Part shown: positions 53,174 to 61,967 of the stretch, in pieces | How positions within the stretch are numbered: the stretch's first letter is position 1 | Layout: each line of letters starts with the position of its first letter | Assembly (NCBI GenBank): GCA_958296005.1 | Contig: CATQHQ010000001.1 | Coordinates: 1,008,134 to 1,072,133, forward strand | Source of the DNA: Longimicrobiales bacterium | Lineage (GTDB): Bacteria > Gemmatimonadota > Gemmatimonadetes > Longimicrobiales > Gaopeijiaceae | Reading direction: 5' to 3' | DNA length: 64,000 nucleotides | The notes under the pieces: generated by a model | What the model saw: the letters and a program-made list of their open reading frames with translations, nothing else | What the model was told of the DNA's origin: nothing | Databases searched by the model: none | Position numbers and translations under genes: made by a program

Positions 53174-53995
53174 CTACAGGTCCCGCTTCCTCATGCTGGC
53201 AAAGGCAATGGCCAGAAAGGCCGCGACGAACACCAGCGCCAGCGCGACGACCACGCCGTAGTCGAGAAACTCGAGCAGCGGCTGGCCGTTTTGCGCTCGC
53301 CGGGCGTTGGTGGCCGCCAGCAGCTCGGGGTAGTGGAACCGAGCGTCGGCCAAGGTCTGCTCCAGAGCCCTCGGAAAGTGGCGGACGACGCCGCGCATGC
53401 TGTCGAAGCGGCTGAGAAAGAACCCCAGGAACTGTTCCACGAGAAAGTAGGCGAAGAACACGCCCAGTGCGGGACCCGACGAGCGAACGAGCACCGCCAG
53501 CATCAACGCCCCGCTGCCGAAAATGAGCAGGCACAACAGATAGCCGAGCATGTATGAAAGGTCGGTGCTGCGGAGCAGGTCCGGTCCGTTGTCCCCGGGG
53601 CTCACCAGCACCCCGGCACCCGCCAACGCCAGCGGAAGGACGAAGAACAAGGCGGCGAGCCCGGCCAGCACCATGACCTTGCCCGCGTAGAAGCGTTCCT
53701 TGCTCATGCCGTCGATCACGTTCTGCCGCGCCGTCCGCCACTGGAACTCGGGGGCCACGAGAAGGATCGTCAGCAACGCCAGGAAGAACGGCCCCATGTT
53801 CGTAGGCGTGGCCAAGATGTCGCTCCAGCTTGCCGGGATCGAGAACACCTGGTCGGCGTCCTCCATTTCCCGGCGCACCGAGTCGATCGTTTCGCCTCCC
53901 TTGATCAGGGTGAAGAGCCCCAGCGTCACCCAGAAGGCGAGCCGCTTGCGGGTCTTGAGCAGCTCGTTCCTGAACAGCGTGCCGACGGCCGTCAC
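53174..53995 (-). CDS. ABC transporter permease (ABC-2 type)
   Basis: A 273-residue membrane protein with about six hydrophobic helices (FFLALLTILLVAPEF, VLAGLAALFFVLPLALAG, GYLLCLLIFGSGALMLAVLV and others). It begins with TLFRNELLKTRKRLAFW, typical of ABC-2 exporters. The GTG start at 53995 overlaps the stop of the ATPase gene (GTGA), so the two subunits are coupled. The substrate is unknown. Confidence 0.88.
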   Translation of the reverse strand: MTAVGTLFRNELLKTRKRLAFWVTLGLFTLIKGGETIDSVRREMEDADQVFSIPASWSDILATPTNMGPFFLALLTILLVAPEFQWRTARQNVIDGMSKERFYAGKVMVLAGLAALFFVLPLALAGAGVLVSPGDNGPDLLRSTDLSYMLGYLLCLLIFGSGALMLAVLVRSSGPALGVFFAYFLVEQFLGFFLSRFDSMRGVVRHFPRALEQTLADARFHYPELLAATNARRAQNGQPLLEFLDYGVVVALALVFVAAFLAIAFASMRKRDL

Positions 53996-54957
53996 GACGC
54001 GATCCCCGTCATCGGAGCGAACTCCCCCTCCGTCAAGCCTATGAAGGCGTCCTCCAGGCTTCGTCGGTGCGGCGCCAAGTGGGAGACGTACACTCCGCGG
54101 TCCGCAAGCCAGCGGTTCAAGCCGGCCAAGTCGTCGGAGCGAAGACCGACCACGAACCCGCCGCCGTCCTCCGCCGGCTGAAGCGAGGCCGTCTCCGGGT
54201 ACGCCTCCAGCGCCGTCTGCAGGCGTTCGTCGTCGTCGGCGCGGACCAGGGCGGCGACGATCTCGCCGTGGGCGTGGTGTCCTCCGACCACCTCGGCGAC
54301 GCTCCCCACCTTCACGATCCGGCCCTTCCGCACAATGGCCACATGGGTACAGGTGCGCTCGACCTCCCACAGCAGGTGGCTGGAGAGGAAGATCGTCTTC
54401 CCTCGGTCCGCCAGGACGCCGATGATCTCGCGGACTTCCCGCATCCCCTGGGGGTCCAGACCATTGGACGGCTCGTCGAGGATGATCAGCTCCGGGTCGT
54501 TCAGCATCGTCGCGGCCAAGGCAAGACGCTGCTTCATGCCGAGGGAGTAGGTCTTGAACTTGTGCTTGCCCCGATCGCCGAGGCCGACCAGGTCCAAGCA
54601 TTCGTCGATCCGCTCGTCCCCGACGCCCTTCACCCGAGCGGCGATCAGCAGGTTGTCGCGACCGCCCAGGTAAGGGTAGAAGTTGGGCGTCTCGAGGGTG
54701 GCGCCGACCCGGGTGCGCGCCGCCAGCAGCTGCCTGGGCGACGTGGCGCCGAAGAGGCTGAAGCTCCCCGCCGTCGGCGTGACGATCCCCACGAGCATCC
54801 CGATCGTCGTCGTCTTCCCGCTGCCGTTGGGTCCGAGGAAACCGAAGACCTGGCCGCGCTCCACCGACAAGGTGACCTGATCTACCGCCAGGACGTCCTT
54901 GAAGCGCTTGGTGAGCTCGTCGGTCTCGACTACGACCGTCTTCTCGCCTTCGGTCAT
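53992..54957 (-). CDS. ABC transporter ATP-binding protein
   Basis: A 321-residue ATPase. Walker A GFLGPNGSGKTTTIGMLVG, Q-loop region, signature YSLGMKQRLALAATML, Walker B LIILDEPSNGLDPQG and the switch His in FLSSHLLWEV are all intact. A C-terminal extension of about 100 residues, with LEDAFIGLTEGE near the end, is usual for CcmA/NatA-like exporters. It energises the permease encoded next to it. The ATG at 54957 is chosen, since upstream sequence in frame is not conserved-looking. Confidence 0.95.
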   Translation of the reverse strand: MTEGEKTVVVETDELTKRFKDVLAVDQVTLSVERGQVFGFLGPNGSGKTTTIGMLVGIVTPTAGSFSLFGATSPRQLLAARTRVGATLETPNFYPYLGGRDNLLIAARVKGVGDERIDECLDLVGLGDRGKHKFKTYSLGMKQRLALAATMLNDPELIILDEPSNGLDPQGMREVREIIGVLADRGKTIFLSSHLLWEVERTCTHVAIVRKGRIVKVGSVAEVVGGHHAHGEIVAALVRADDDERLQTALEAYPETASLQPAEDGGGFVVGLRSDDLAGLNRWLADRGVYVSHLAPHRRSLEDAFIGLTEGEFAPMTGIAS

Positions 54958-55212
54958 TCGATCCACTCGAGTGTCTTGTGGTTGGCGGGGACCCCGGTCG
55001 GGCCTACGCGCCGACGGACCCGGGAGTTGCAGCGGGACCCGAAGGTGGCGAGCCGTCGCGGGCCGGACAACCCAAGAAGACCGAGGCGCGTCCAACGATC
55101 TGCGAGGACTGATACGACGGCGCTAGCCGAGCGGCGGACGGACTGGCCGCGGGCGGACGCCGGGCTCATCTTTGGAGACTGCGCTGCTCACCCAAAGCTG
55201 GACGACGACGCC

Positions 55213-57168
55213 ATGGGCCTGAAGTCCGGGTTCCGCCCCTTCTGGAACGAACTGCGCCGCCGAAAGGTGGTGCGTGCCGGGGGCGTCTACGCCGTCGCGG
55301 CGTTCGTTGCGCTGCAGCTGGGCGAGATCGTGCTTCCGGCCTTCAACACGCCCGACTGGGCGTTGCAGTCGCTGGTCGTGGCAGTGGCGCTGGGCTTGCC
55401 GGTGGTGCTGGCCGTCGCGTGGGCCTACGAGCTGACCTCGGAAGGGCTGCGGCGAACGCAGGACGCGCCCGAAGCACGCTCGGGGCAGGACGCTGGACCG
55501 TCGCTCGCGCCCCGCCTCGCCCTCCTGGCCGTGACGACGGTGTCGGTGGCGTTTGCGGCCGTCTGGTTCAGCCGGAGCTTCATGTCCGCTGGCGACGACG
55601 AACTCGGCGGATGGCGGTCCTCGTTCTGGGCGGCTCGCCGGTCGGGTGCCGAACTCGGTCCGCCCGGCGTGCCCGGGCCCGGGGGCTTTCCCGTCTTTGC
55701 CAACTTCGACCCCGAAGCGCCGGTTGCCGCGATCGCCGTCCTGCCGCTCGCGAACTTCGCGGAGGGCGAAGACGATCTGTTCGCCCGCCAGCTTCACGAC
55801 GAGATCATCAACCAGCTGACCCGGATGACCAGCCTCCGCGTGGTCTCCCGCACGTCGGTCGCCCGCTACGCCGACACCTCGACGCAACTGCCGCGGATCG
55901 CGCAGGAGCTGCGGGTCCAAGCCGTGGTCACGGGCTCGGTGGCGATGACGGCGGAGAGCGACAGCGTGCGGATCAGCATCCAGCTGCTGCACGCTCCGTC
56001 CGACACGCACCTGCTGACGCGAACCTACCAGCGCGAGATGCGGGACATCCTGCGCCTCCAGACCGAGATCGCGCAGGATATCGCGCAGGCGGTGCAGGGG
56101 GAAGTGGAAGGCGGACCGGCGACGAGCGTGGAGCAGGTCGCTACCGTCGATCCCGAGGCGCACCAAGCCTACCTGCAGGGCTGGGAGGAGCTGGACCACG
56201 AGCTGGAGATGGACGCGGAGGACGTGCGAGGGGAGGAGTTGGACGTCGCTGCGGTCGAGGCACTGCGGCACTTCGGCGAAGCGGTGGGGATCGACTCCAC
56301 CTACGGGCTTGCGTGGCTGGGGCGCGCCGAAGCCGGGCTGGTCATGCTGGCGAAGGCTGGGACCAGGGCGCCGGTTGAAGCGCCGGACGGACTGTCGCCG
56401 GTCGAGTTCGTCACGCAGATTCGGGAATCATTGCGCCGGGCGGAGCGGCTCGGTGCGCCACAGGGGAAGTTGGACGCGTCCCGGATCACGCTGCTGAACG
56501 TCGTCAACGAACTGGACGGCGACTTGGCTACGGACGTGGAGGCGACCCTGGCCGAAGCCGGGATCGCAACGGACACGCTGGTCCGCGCCTACGTGCGCAG
56601 GTCCACCGATATCGGCAGGCGGGTGGACGTGTCGATGGAGAACCGCGCTCTCGCCCGGCTTTACCGTCGCGCCAAGCGCTTGCTCGATACGGGCCAATAT
56701 GACCGAGCGGCCGTCGCCTACCGGGAGTTGGCCGAGGCCTACCCTGGGGACGACTTCGTGTGGCGGGTCCTGGAGGACTTGCACCTCCTGCGCGACGACT
56801 ACGCCGGTGCCGTGGAGCTTCGGGAGCAGCACATCCTGGCGACCCAGCCCGACTCGCCGGAACGGGCGGACCGAATCCACGAACTGCGGGAAGCCTTCGA
56901 CGAGAACGACCGGGGCAGCTACTGGCGGCTGCGGATGCAGGAGGCCGAAGCCCGCCAAGCCCGCGGAGAGCATGTCCCCCACACGGTGCAGGCGTTCACG
57001 GCCGTGGGGCTGGGCAACGCGGACCAAGCCTTTGAGCACCTGGACGACGCGATCGCCCGACGGGAGATGCTCCTGGCCATGTCGCTGGACAGTCCCATCT
57101 GGGACCCGATCCGGGGCGACGCCAGGTTCGGACGGGTCGTCGAGAAGGTCTGGCGGCCCGGCGGCTAA
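55213..57168 (+). CDS. Membrane-anchored TolB/FlgO-like protein with TPR repeats
   Basis: A 651-residue protein. The N-terminus is FWNELRRRKVVRAGGVYAVA with two hydrophobic segments, and a third near residue 105 (LALLAVTTVSVAFAAVWF). Residues about 175-290 contain a domain like the TolB N-terminal/FlgO fold (AVLPLANFAEGEDDLFARQL, DEIINQLTRMTSLRVVSRTS). The C-terminal half is helical repeats of TPR type. Proteins like this, often annotated as adenylate-cyclase-like but lacking the cyclase domain, are abundant in Gemmatimonadota. It may be a sensory or assembly scaffold. It is divergent from the ABC transporter genes. Confidence 0.75.
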   Translation: MGLKSGFRPFWNELRRRKVVRAGGVYAVAAFVALQLGEIVLPAFNTPDWALQSLVVAVALGLPVVLAVAWAYELTSEGLRRTQDAPEARSGQDAGPSLAPRLALLAVTTVSVAFAAVWFSRSFMSAGDDELGGWRSSFWAARRSGAELGPPGVPGPGGFPVFANFDPEAPVAAIAVLPLANFAEGEDDLFARQLHDEIINQLTRMTSLRVVSRTSVARYADTSTQLPRIAQELRVQAVVTGSVAMTAESDSVRISIQLLHAPSDTHLLTRTYQREMRDILRLQTEIAQDIAQAVQGEVEGGPATSVEQVATVDPEAHQAYLQGWEELDHELEMDAEDVRGEELDVAAVEALRHFGEAVGIDSTYGLAWLGRAEAGLVMLAKAGTRAPVEAPDGLSPVEFVTQIRESLRRAERLGAPQGKLDASRITLLNVVNELDGDLATDVEATLAEAGIATDTLVRAYVRRSTDIGRRVDVSMENRALARLYRRAKRLLDTGQYDRAAVAYRELAEAYPGDDFVWRVLEDLHLLRDDYAGAVELREQHILATQPDSPERADRIHELREAFDENDRGSYWRLRMQEAEARQARGEHVPHTVQAFTAVGLGNADQAFEHLDDAIARREMLLAMSLDSPIWDPIRGDARFGRVVEKVWRPGG

Positions 57169-57218
57169 CGCTCGACCCCGGGTTGACGCTGACCGGCGAC
57201 GGTCCAATACTGCGTTTC

Positions 57219-57827
57219 ATGAGCCTTGCCAGCTACGAGAAGCTGCGGACCGTCTACAAGCCCCCGGCCCCCCGCGCCGCCCAGAAGGTGATCGACCACC
57301 TGGACGTGCACTGCCGGAACTTCATCGCCCTGTCGCCCCTTTGCGTGCTCAGCACCGCGGACGCCGACGGGCAGGCCGACGCGTCGCCCCGGGGCGATCC
57401 TCCCGGGTTCGTGCGAGTGCTCGACAAGAAGACGCTGCTGCTCCCGGACAGGCCCGGGAACAATCAGGTGGATTCGCTCCAGAACATCGTCCAGAATCGA
57501 GGCGTGGGACTTCTCTTCTTCGTGCCGGGCATGAACGAGACGCTCCGGGTCAAGGGCAAGGCGGAGATCGTAACTGACGGCGAGCTGCTGGAGGCGTCCG
57601 AGGTCGGGCACCGGGCACCCCTGTCGGGGTTGAAGGTCACGGTGGAAGAGGCGTTCCTGCACTGCGGCCGGTCGCTCATCCGCTCCCGGCTGTGGGACCC
57701 CGACGTTCGGATCGACCGATCCCAGTACCCCACCTACGGTCAGGTGCTGGCCGACCAGATCGCCGGCGCCAACGCCCGCGAGATCGACGCTTCGGAGGAC
57801 GAGGCCAACCGAGAACGGCTCTGGTAG
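57219..57827 (+). CDS. PPOX-type FMN-binding flavoprotein, pyridoxamine 5'-phosphate oxidase family
   Basis: A 202-residue split-barrel flavoprotein. The segment FIALSPLCVLSTADADGQAD, followed by SPRGDPPGFVRVLD and LLLPDRPGNNQVDSLQNI, matches the MSMEG_1061-like FMN-dependent PPOX group. Members reduce or bind various small molecules; the substrate here is unknown. The ATG at 57219 (MSLASYEKLR) is preferred over an upstream TTG at 57183. It ends convergently with the galactokinase gene, 7 bp away. Confidence 0.9.
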   Translation: MSLASYEKLRTVYKPPAPRAAQKVIDHLDVHCRNFIALSPLCVLSTADADGQADASPRGDPPGFVRVLDKKTLLLPDRPGNNQVDSLQNIVQNRGVGLLFFVPGMNETLRVKGKAEIVTDGELLEASEVGHRAPLSGLKVTVEEAFLHCGRSLIRSRLWDPDVRIDRSQYPTYGQVLADQIAGANAREIDASEDEANRERLW

Positions 57828-57834
57828 GCACAAG

Positions 57835-59055
57835 CTAGAGCGGGTACGCGGCTACCCTTGCGCCAGCCGAGGCACGTGCCTCGAAGATCGGCTCCTGCGG
57901 AGGGACGGTGCCAAACGGCGAGTCGTCTAGCGACCGGCGTTTGCGACGCTTGGCGTAGAACCGGGCCATCAACGCCTCCACAACTGTGGGTGCCGTCCGT
58001 CGAGAGCAAAGAACGATGGCGCATCCCCCGAACCCGGCACCGGTGAGTCTGGCGCCGGCGGCGCCCGCATCCAGCGCGATCGAGACGATCTCGTCCAGGG
58101 CCGGAGTGCTGACTTCGTAGTTGTCCCGAAGGCTCTTGTGGGACTGCACCATGAGCGCGCCGAACTCGTCGATGCGCGCCTCGGCCATGGCTCGCTGGGC
58201 CTCTTCCACGCGCCGACGTTCGGTGACGACGTGCCGGAAGCGGGGGAGCAGTCTGGGGCCAACGGCTCGGGCAGCCCGGTCCAGGAGCTCATCCACCGAG
58301 ATCGCTCCCGTCAGGGCGCGGTAGGAGCGACTTGGCGCACCGCCCGACGGCAGGGCCGCCACGACTTGCGCCAGCACCTCGCCACACTCGCGGGTGCGGG
58401 CGTTGTAGGCGCGCATCGCTCCCCGGGACTTCTCGGCGCGGGCCAGCGACGAAGCCACGATCCAGCGCCAGTCGTCGGGCATCGGGACGGGAGTCGCACG
58501 CAACGGGTCGAAGTCGATGCGCAGGGCGTGGCCCACCACCCCACAGAGGCAGGCCGCTTGGTCCATTCCGCCGCCCTGCACGCCGGTGAACTGCTCGGCA
58601 TGGGCCGTCAGGGCGGCGAGGTCCAGCGGGGCGACCTCGACGTCGTTGGCCTTGAGGAGCGCCAGGGCACCGGCCACCACCAGCGCCGACGAGGACGCGA
58701 GCCCGGAAGCCACGGGGAGGTTGCTGTCGACCTGCCCCTCGATGCCGCGCAACGGCCGGTCGCACGCCTCCAGCGGCCCTTTGTTCTCCACCAGCCCCCA
58801 AGCCGCGGCCCGGACATAGTTGGACCAGTCGCCCTGGAGTGCTCGGACGACGGGCCGGTCCAGCCGGAACTCGGTCAGCTCGCAGCCGGGTGCCGTGCTG
58901 GTCAGCCGCACCACTGGCTCGTCGAGGGTTGCGAAGTCGATGCGGACGGCCCGGTCCAGAGCCATCGGCAGGACAGGCAGGCCGTTGTAGTCGATGTGCT
59001 CGCCGATCAGGTTGACGCGGCCGGGAGCGATCACGCGCCATCGGGGCTCGGTCAC
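57835..59055 (-). CDS. galK: Galactokinase
   Basis: A 406-residue GHMP kinase that phosphorylates galactose to galactose 1-phosphate. Signature 1 GRVNLIGEHIDYNG is close to the N-terminus, motif 2 LPVASGLASSSALVVAG is the ATP loop, and motif 3 LTGAGFGGCAIVL is near the C-terminus. The GTG start at 59055 gives VTEPRWRVIAPGRV directly before signature 1; there is no room for a longer family-like N-terminus. It lies 55 bp downstream of the sodium/sugar symporter on the same strand. With the symporter and the nucleotidyltransferase it forms a hexose-uptake operon, and together with the lacZ locus supports growth on galactosides. Confidence 0.93.
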   Translation of the reverse strand: MTEPRWRVIAPGRVNLIGEHIDYNGLPVLPMALDRAVRIDFATLDEPVVRLTSTAPGCELTEFRLDRPVVRALQGDWSNYVRAAAWGLVENKGPLEACDRPLRGIEGQVDSNLPVASGLASSSALVVAGALALLKANDVEVAPLDLAALTAHAEQFTGVQGGGMDQAACLCGVVGHALRIDFDPLRATPVPMPDDWRWIVASSLARAEKSRGAMRAYNARTRECGEVLAQVVAALPSGGAPSRSYRALTGAISVDELLDRAARAVGPRLLPRFRHVVTERRRVEEAQRAMAEARIDEFGALMVQSHKSLRDNYEVSTPALDEIVSIALDAGAAGARLTGAGFGGCAIVLCSRRTAPTVVEALMARFYAKRRKRRSLDDSPFGTVPPQEPIFEARASAGARVAAYPL

Positions 59056-59110
59056 CGCCCAGCCGCTACCGAGCCACCCGCAAGCGCGTCCTCCATCCCG
59101 GACTCCGAGG

Positions 59111-60883
59111 TCAATCCGAGAAACCGAGGCGGGGCAATAGCCGGAAGAGCCACGCTCCCGCGCCGACCGAAACCGCCACCGCCAGGGTTGCGGCGACGGG
59201 TCGTCCGTACAGCGCATACCCCGTGCCGAAGAGCGCGCCGTAGACGAGGACGCAGCCAAGGAACCAAGCGAGGAAGGCTGCGGTGACCGAGCCGTCGTCG
59301 GGACGGGCGGCGCTCGTGTCCACCACGCGGTGCCAGCCCTTGCCCAGCGGCCGAATCTTGTCGTAGAAGCGCTGGAGGGTCGGCCCGTCCACCGGCGGCG
59401 TGACGAACGTGACCGCCAGCCAGCCCAACGTCGTGGCCGCCACGCCCACGACGAGCTGTTGCCAACCCGTGAGCGGGTCCAGTCCCAACCGCCCATGGAC
59501 AAACGCGAAGTAGAGCGCCACCAGGAACGAGATCGTCATGCCCGCCAGCTCGCTCCACACGTTGACCCGGTACCAGAACCAGCGCAATAGGAAGACGAGA
59601 CCGGTCCCGGCGCCGATCTGGAGGAGGATTTGGAACCCCTGGCCAGCGGTGTCGAGCTGGAGCGCGACCGCGGCGCCGAGGACCATCAGCCCCACCGTGG
59701 AGAGTCGGCCTACCGCCACCAGCCTGCGGTCGCTGGCGTCCGGGTTCACGAAGCGCCGGTAGAAGTCGTTGACCACGTAGGACGAGCCCCAGTTGAGCTG
59801 GGTGCTGACCGTGGACATGTAGGCGGCGGCCAGCGACGCGACCACCAGCCCCAGTAGACCCGCGGGCAGGAACACCAACATGGCCGGATAGGCCAAGTCG
59901 TTGCCCACGAGGGACGGGTCCAGGTTCGGAAAGCGCGCCTGGATGTCGGCGAGCTCGGGGTAGACGACCATTGAGCACAGCGCCACGACGATCCACGGCC
60001 ACGGCCGGAGTCCGTAGTGGGCGATGTTGAACCACAGGGTCGCCTTCATGGACTCGCGCTCGTTCTTGGCGGCGAGCATCCGCTGGGCCACGTAGCCCCC
60101 GCCCCCCGGCTCGGCGCCCGGGTACCACGCACTCCACCACTGGACCGCGACGGGGATCACGAAGACGCCCAGGGCGACGCTCCAGTCCGAGAAGTCGGGG
60201 ACGAAGCTCATGGCGGGCTGGACGGCGGGGTTCGACAATAGCCCTGCGAGCCCGCCCACCTCCGGCTGCTGGAGCGCGAACCACGCCGCCGCGACCGATC
60301 CCGCCATTGCCACGACGAAGAGGACCAGATCGGTTACGACGACTCCCCAAAGCCCCGAAGTGGCCGAATAGACCATTGCCACGGACCCTGCGACGAGGAC
60401 GGTCGTGAGGGGATCCAGTCCCAGGAGCACGCCGCCGATCTTGGTCGCCGCCAGCGTCACCGTCGCGATGATCATGACGTTGTAGAAGACGCCCAGGTAC
60501 AGCGCCCGGAAGCCCCGCAGAAACGCCGCCGGGCGCCCGGAGTAGCGCAGCTCGTAAAACTCGACGTCGGTGAGCGCGCCCGACCTCCGCCACAGCTTCG
60601 CGTAGAAGAAGACCGTGCACATCCCCGTGATCAGGAACGCCCACCACGCCCAGTTCTGGGCCACGCCGCCGCCCCGCACGAAGTCGGCGACCAGGTTGGG
60701 CGTGTCGGTGGAGAAGGTCGTGGCCACCATCGAGGTGCCGAGCAGCCACCAGGGCAACTTTCGGCCCGACAGGAAGAACTCCCCGGCCCCGGCCCCGGCC
60801 CTCCGGGCGTACCGCAGCCCGATGGCCAGCGCCAGCAGTCCGTAAAGCGCAATGACGATCCAGTCCAGAGGCGCAAGCTGCAT
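59111..60883 (-). CDS. Sodium/solute symporter (SSS family)
   Basis: A 590-residue transporter with about 13-14 transmembrane segments. SSS marks include FFLSGRKLPWWLLGTSMVAT, YELRYSGRPAAFLRGF, and ASLAAAYMSTVSTQLNWGSS with YVVNDFYRRF, the equivalent of the conserved sodium-site region. It belongs to a subgroup different from the symporter next to lacZ. The likely substrate is galactose or another hexose, by its placement between galactokinase and a sugar-phosphate-type nucleotidyltransferase. The ATG is at 60883, 15 bp after the upstream stop. Confidence 0.9.
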   Translation of the reverse strand: MQLAPLDWIVIALYGLLALAIGLRYARRAGAGAGEFFLSGRKLPWWLLGTSMVATTFSTDTPNLVADFVRGGGVAQNWAWWAFLITGMCTVFFYAKLWRRSGALTDVEFYELRYSGRPAAFLRGFRALYLGVFYNVMIIATVTLAATKIGGVLLGLDPLTTVLVAGSVAMVYSATSGLWGVVVTDLVLFVVAMAGSVAAAWFALQQPEVGGLAGLLSNPAVQPAMSFVPDFSDWSVALGVFVIPVAVQWWSAWYPGAEPGGGGYVAQRMLAAKNERESMKATLWFNIAHYGLRPWPWIVVALCSMVVYPELADIQARFPNLDPSLVGNDLAYPAMLVFLPAGLLGLVVASLAAAYMSTVSTQLNWGSSYVVNDFYRRFVNPDASDRRLVAVGRLSTVGLMVLGAAVALQLDTAGQGFQILLQIGAGTGLVFLLRWFWYRVNVWSELAGMTISFLVALYFAFVHGRLGLDPLTGWQQLVVGVAATTLGWLAVTFVTPPVDGPTLQRFYDKIRPLGKGWHRVVDTSAARPDDGSVTAAFLAWFLGCVLVYGALFGTGYALYGRPVAATLAVAVSVGAGAWLFRLLPRLGFSD

Positions 60884-60898
60884 CGGCGGCCTTTCTAG

Positions 60899-61915
60899 CT
60901 ATGGTTTCGCCCGAAGGCGGGGGTTCGCCTCGGGACACGGCGCGGCCCAGAGGTTCTCGGGGTAGACCCCGGATTCTACCAGCTTGCGGAGCGACTCGGC
61001 TACGCCGTTCCTGTCGCCGGGGAAGGTGACCCCCAGCCACGTCTCCTCGGTCGGGAGAACAGTGCAGCGTACTTTCCCCGCTCCGATCAGGTCGTTGACC
61101 GCCTCCGTCAGGTAGAACTCCACCTCCGGCCCGGGACCCGCAGCCAGGAACGCCTTGAACCGCTCGGCCAGCAGGTCGAGGATGCCAGGGTGAAATCCCC
61201 ACAGGCTCGTGCACACCAGCGCCTCCGGGCTCACGTCCAGCGGGTTGCCAGCGGGGTCTCGGCCTCGAACGCGGTTGCCGACGCGGCGGAGTTCGAGCCC
61301 TTCGGTGAGGGCGTGGAGGGTGCCGTCGTCCCCGATCTCGCAGATGCCGCGGGAGACGCCGCCGCTGGGCGACAGGGTGTCGGCTAGCCGGTAGCCGACA
61401 GTGACGGCGGGGAGGGGGACCGTCTTGCCGCGGGTCTCTTCACATGCCGCCTCGGAAGCGGCCTGTCGCGCCATGCCTTCCAATGCATCAGCGACGCAGG
61501 CGAAGGCACCCCGCCCGTAGAAGTCGTCCGCGTTGCAGGCCGCGAAGGGGCCATCCAGGTGTTCCCCGGCGGCCAACACGGCGAAGCCGGTGCCCCACGG
61601 CTTCGTCCGGCCGGGGACCGGGTTCTCCAGTAGCTTGGGCAGCTCCATAGGCTGATGGGCGAACGAGATTTCGAGGCCGGCGGCCCGTGCGGGAGCCAAA
61701 TGGGCCTCGAACTCTCGCTGCTTGGCTTCCTGAATTACCAGCAGGGCAGGGCCGTACCCCAGCCGTGCTCCGTCGAAGATCGCGTAATCCAGCAACGCCT
61801 GGCCGCCGGGCCCCAATGATTCCAGCTGCTTGAGGCGGCCAAACCGAGTGGACCTCCCGGCCGCCAGTACGACGACGGCCGGTGACGAGCACCGCTTCAT
61901 TTCTGACAAGCTCAC
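60899..61915 (-). CDS. NTP_transferase-family sugar-phosphate nucleotidyltransferase
   Basis: A 338-residue nucleotidyltransferase-fold protein. The N-terminal loop AVVVLAAGRSTRFGRLKQL binds the nucleotide, and FAACNADDFYGRGAF carries the metal-binding DxD-like motif. The probable reaction joins hexose 1-phosphate to UTP or a related NTP. Next to galactokinase it could process galactose 1-phosphate in a pathway that bypasses GalT; that is inference. It starts at GTG 61915 or ATG 61900 (MKRCSSPAV), undecided. It is the first gene of the symporter-galactokinase operon. Confidence 0.85.
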   Translation of the reverse strand: MSLSEMKRCSSPAVVVLAAGRSTRFGRLKQLESLGPGGQALLDYAIFDGARLGYGPALLVIQEAKQREFEAHLAPARAAGLEISFAHQPMELPKLLENPVPGRTKPWGTGFAVLAAGEHLDGPFAACNADDFYGRGAFACVADALEGMARQAASEAACEETRGKTVPLPAVTVGYRLADTLSPSGGVSRGICEIGDDGTLHALTEGLELRRVGNRVRGRDPAGNPLDVSPEALVCTSLWGFHPGILDLLAERFKAFLAAGPGPEVEFYLTEAVNDLIGAGKVRCTVLPTEETWLGVTFPGDRNGVAESLRKLVESGVYPENLWAAPCPEANPRLRAKP

Positions 61916-61967
61916 ATTGACCCCATGACGTCCAAAGGCAAACAGGTTTCAGGACGCGGCCATCTTG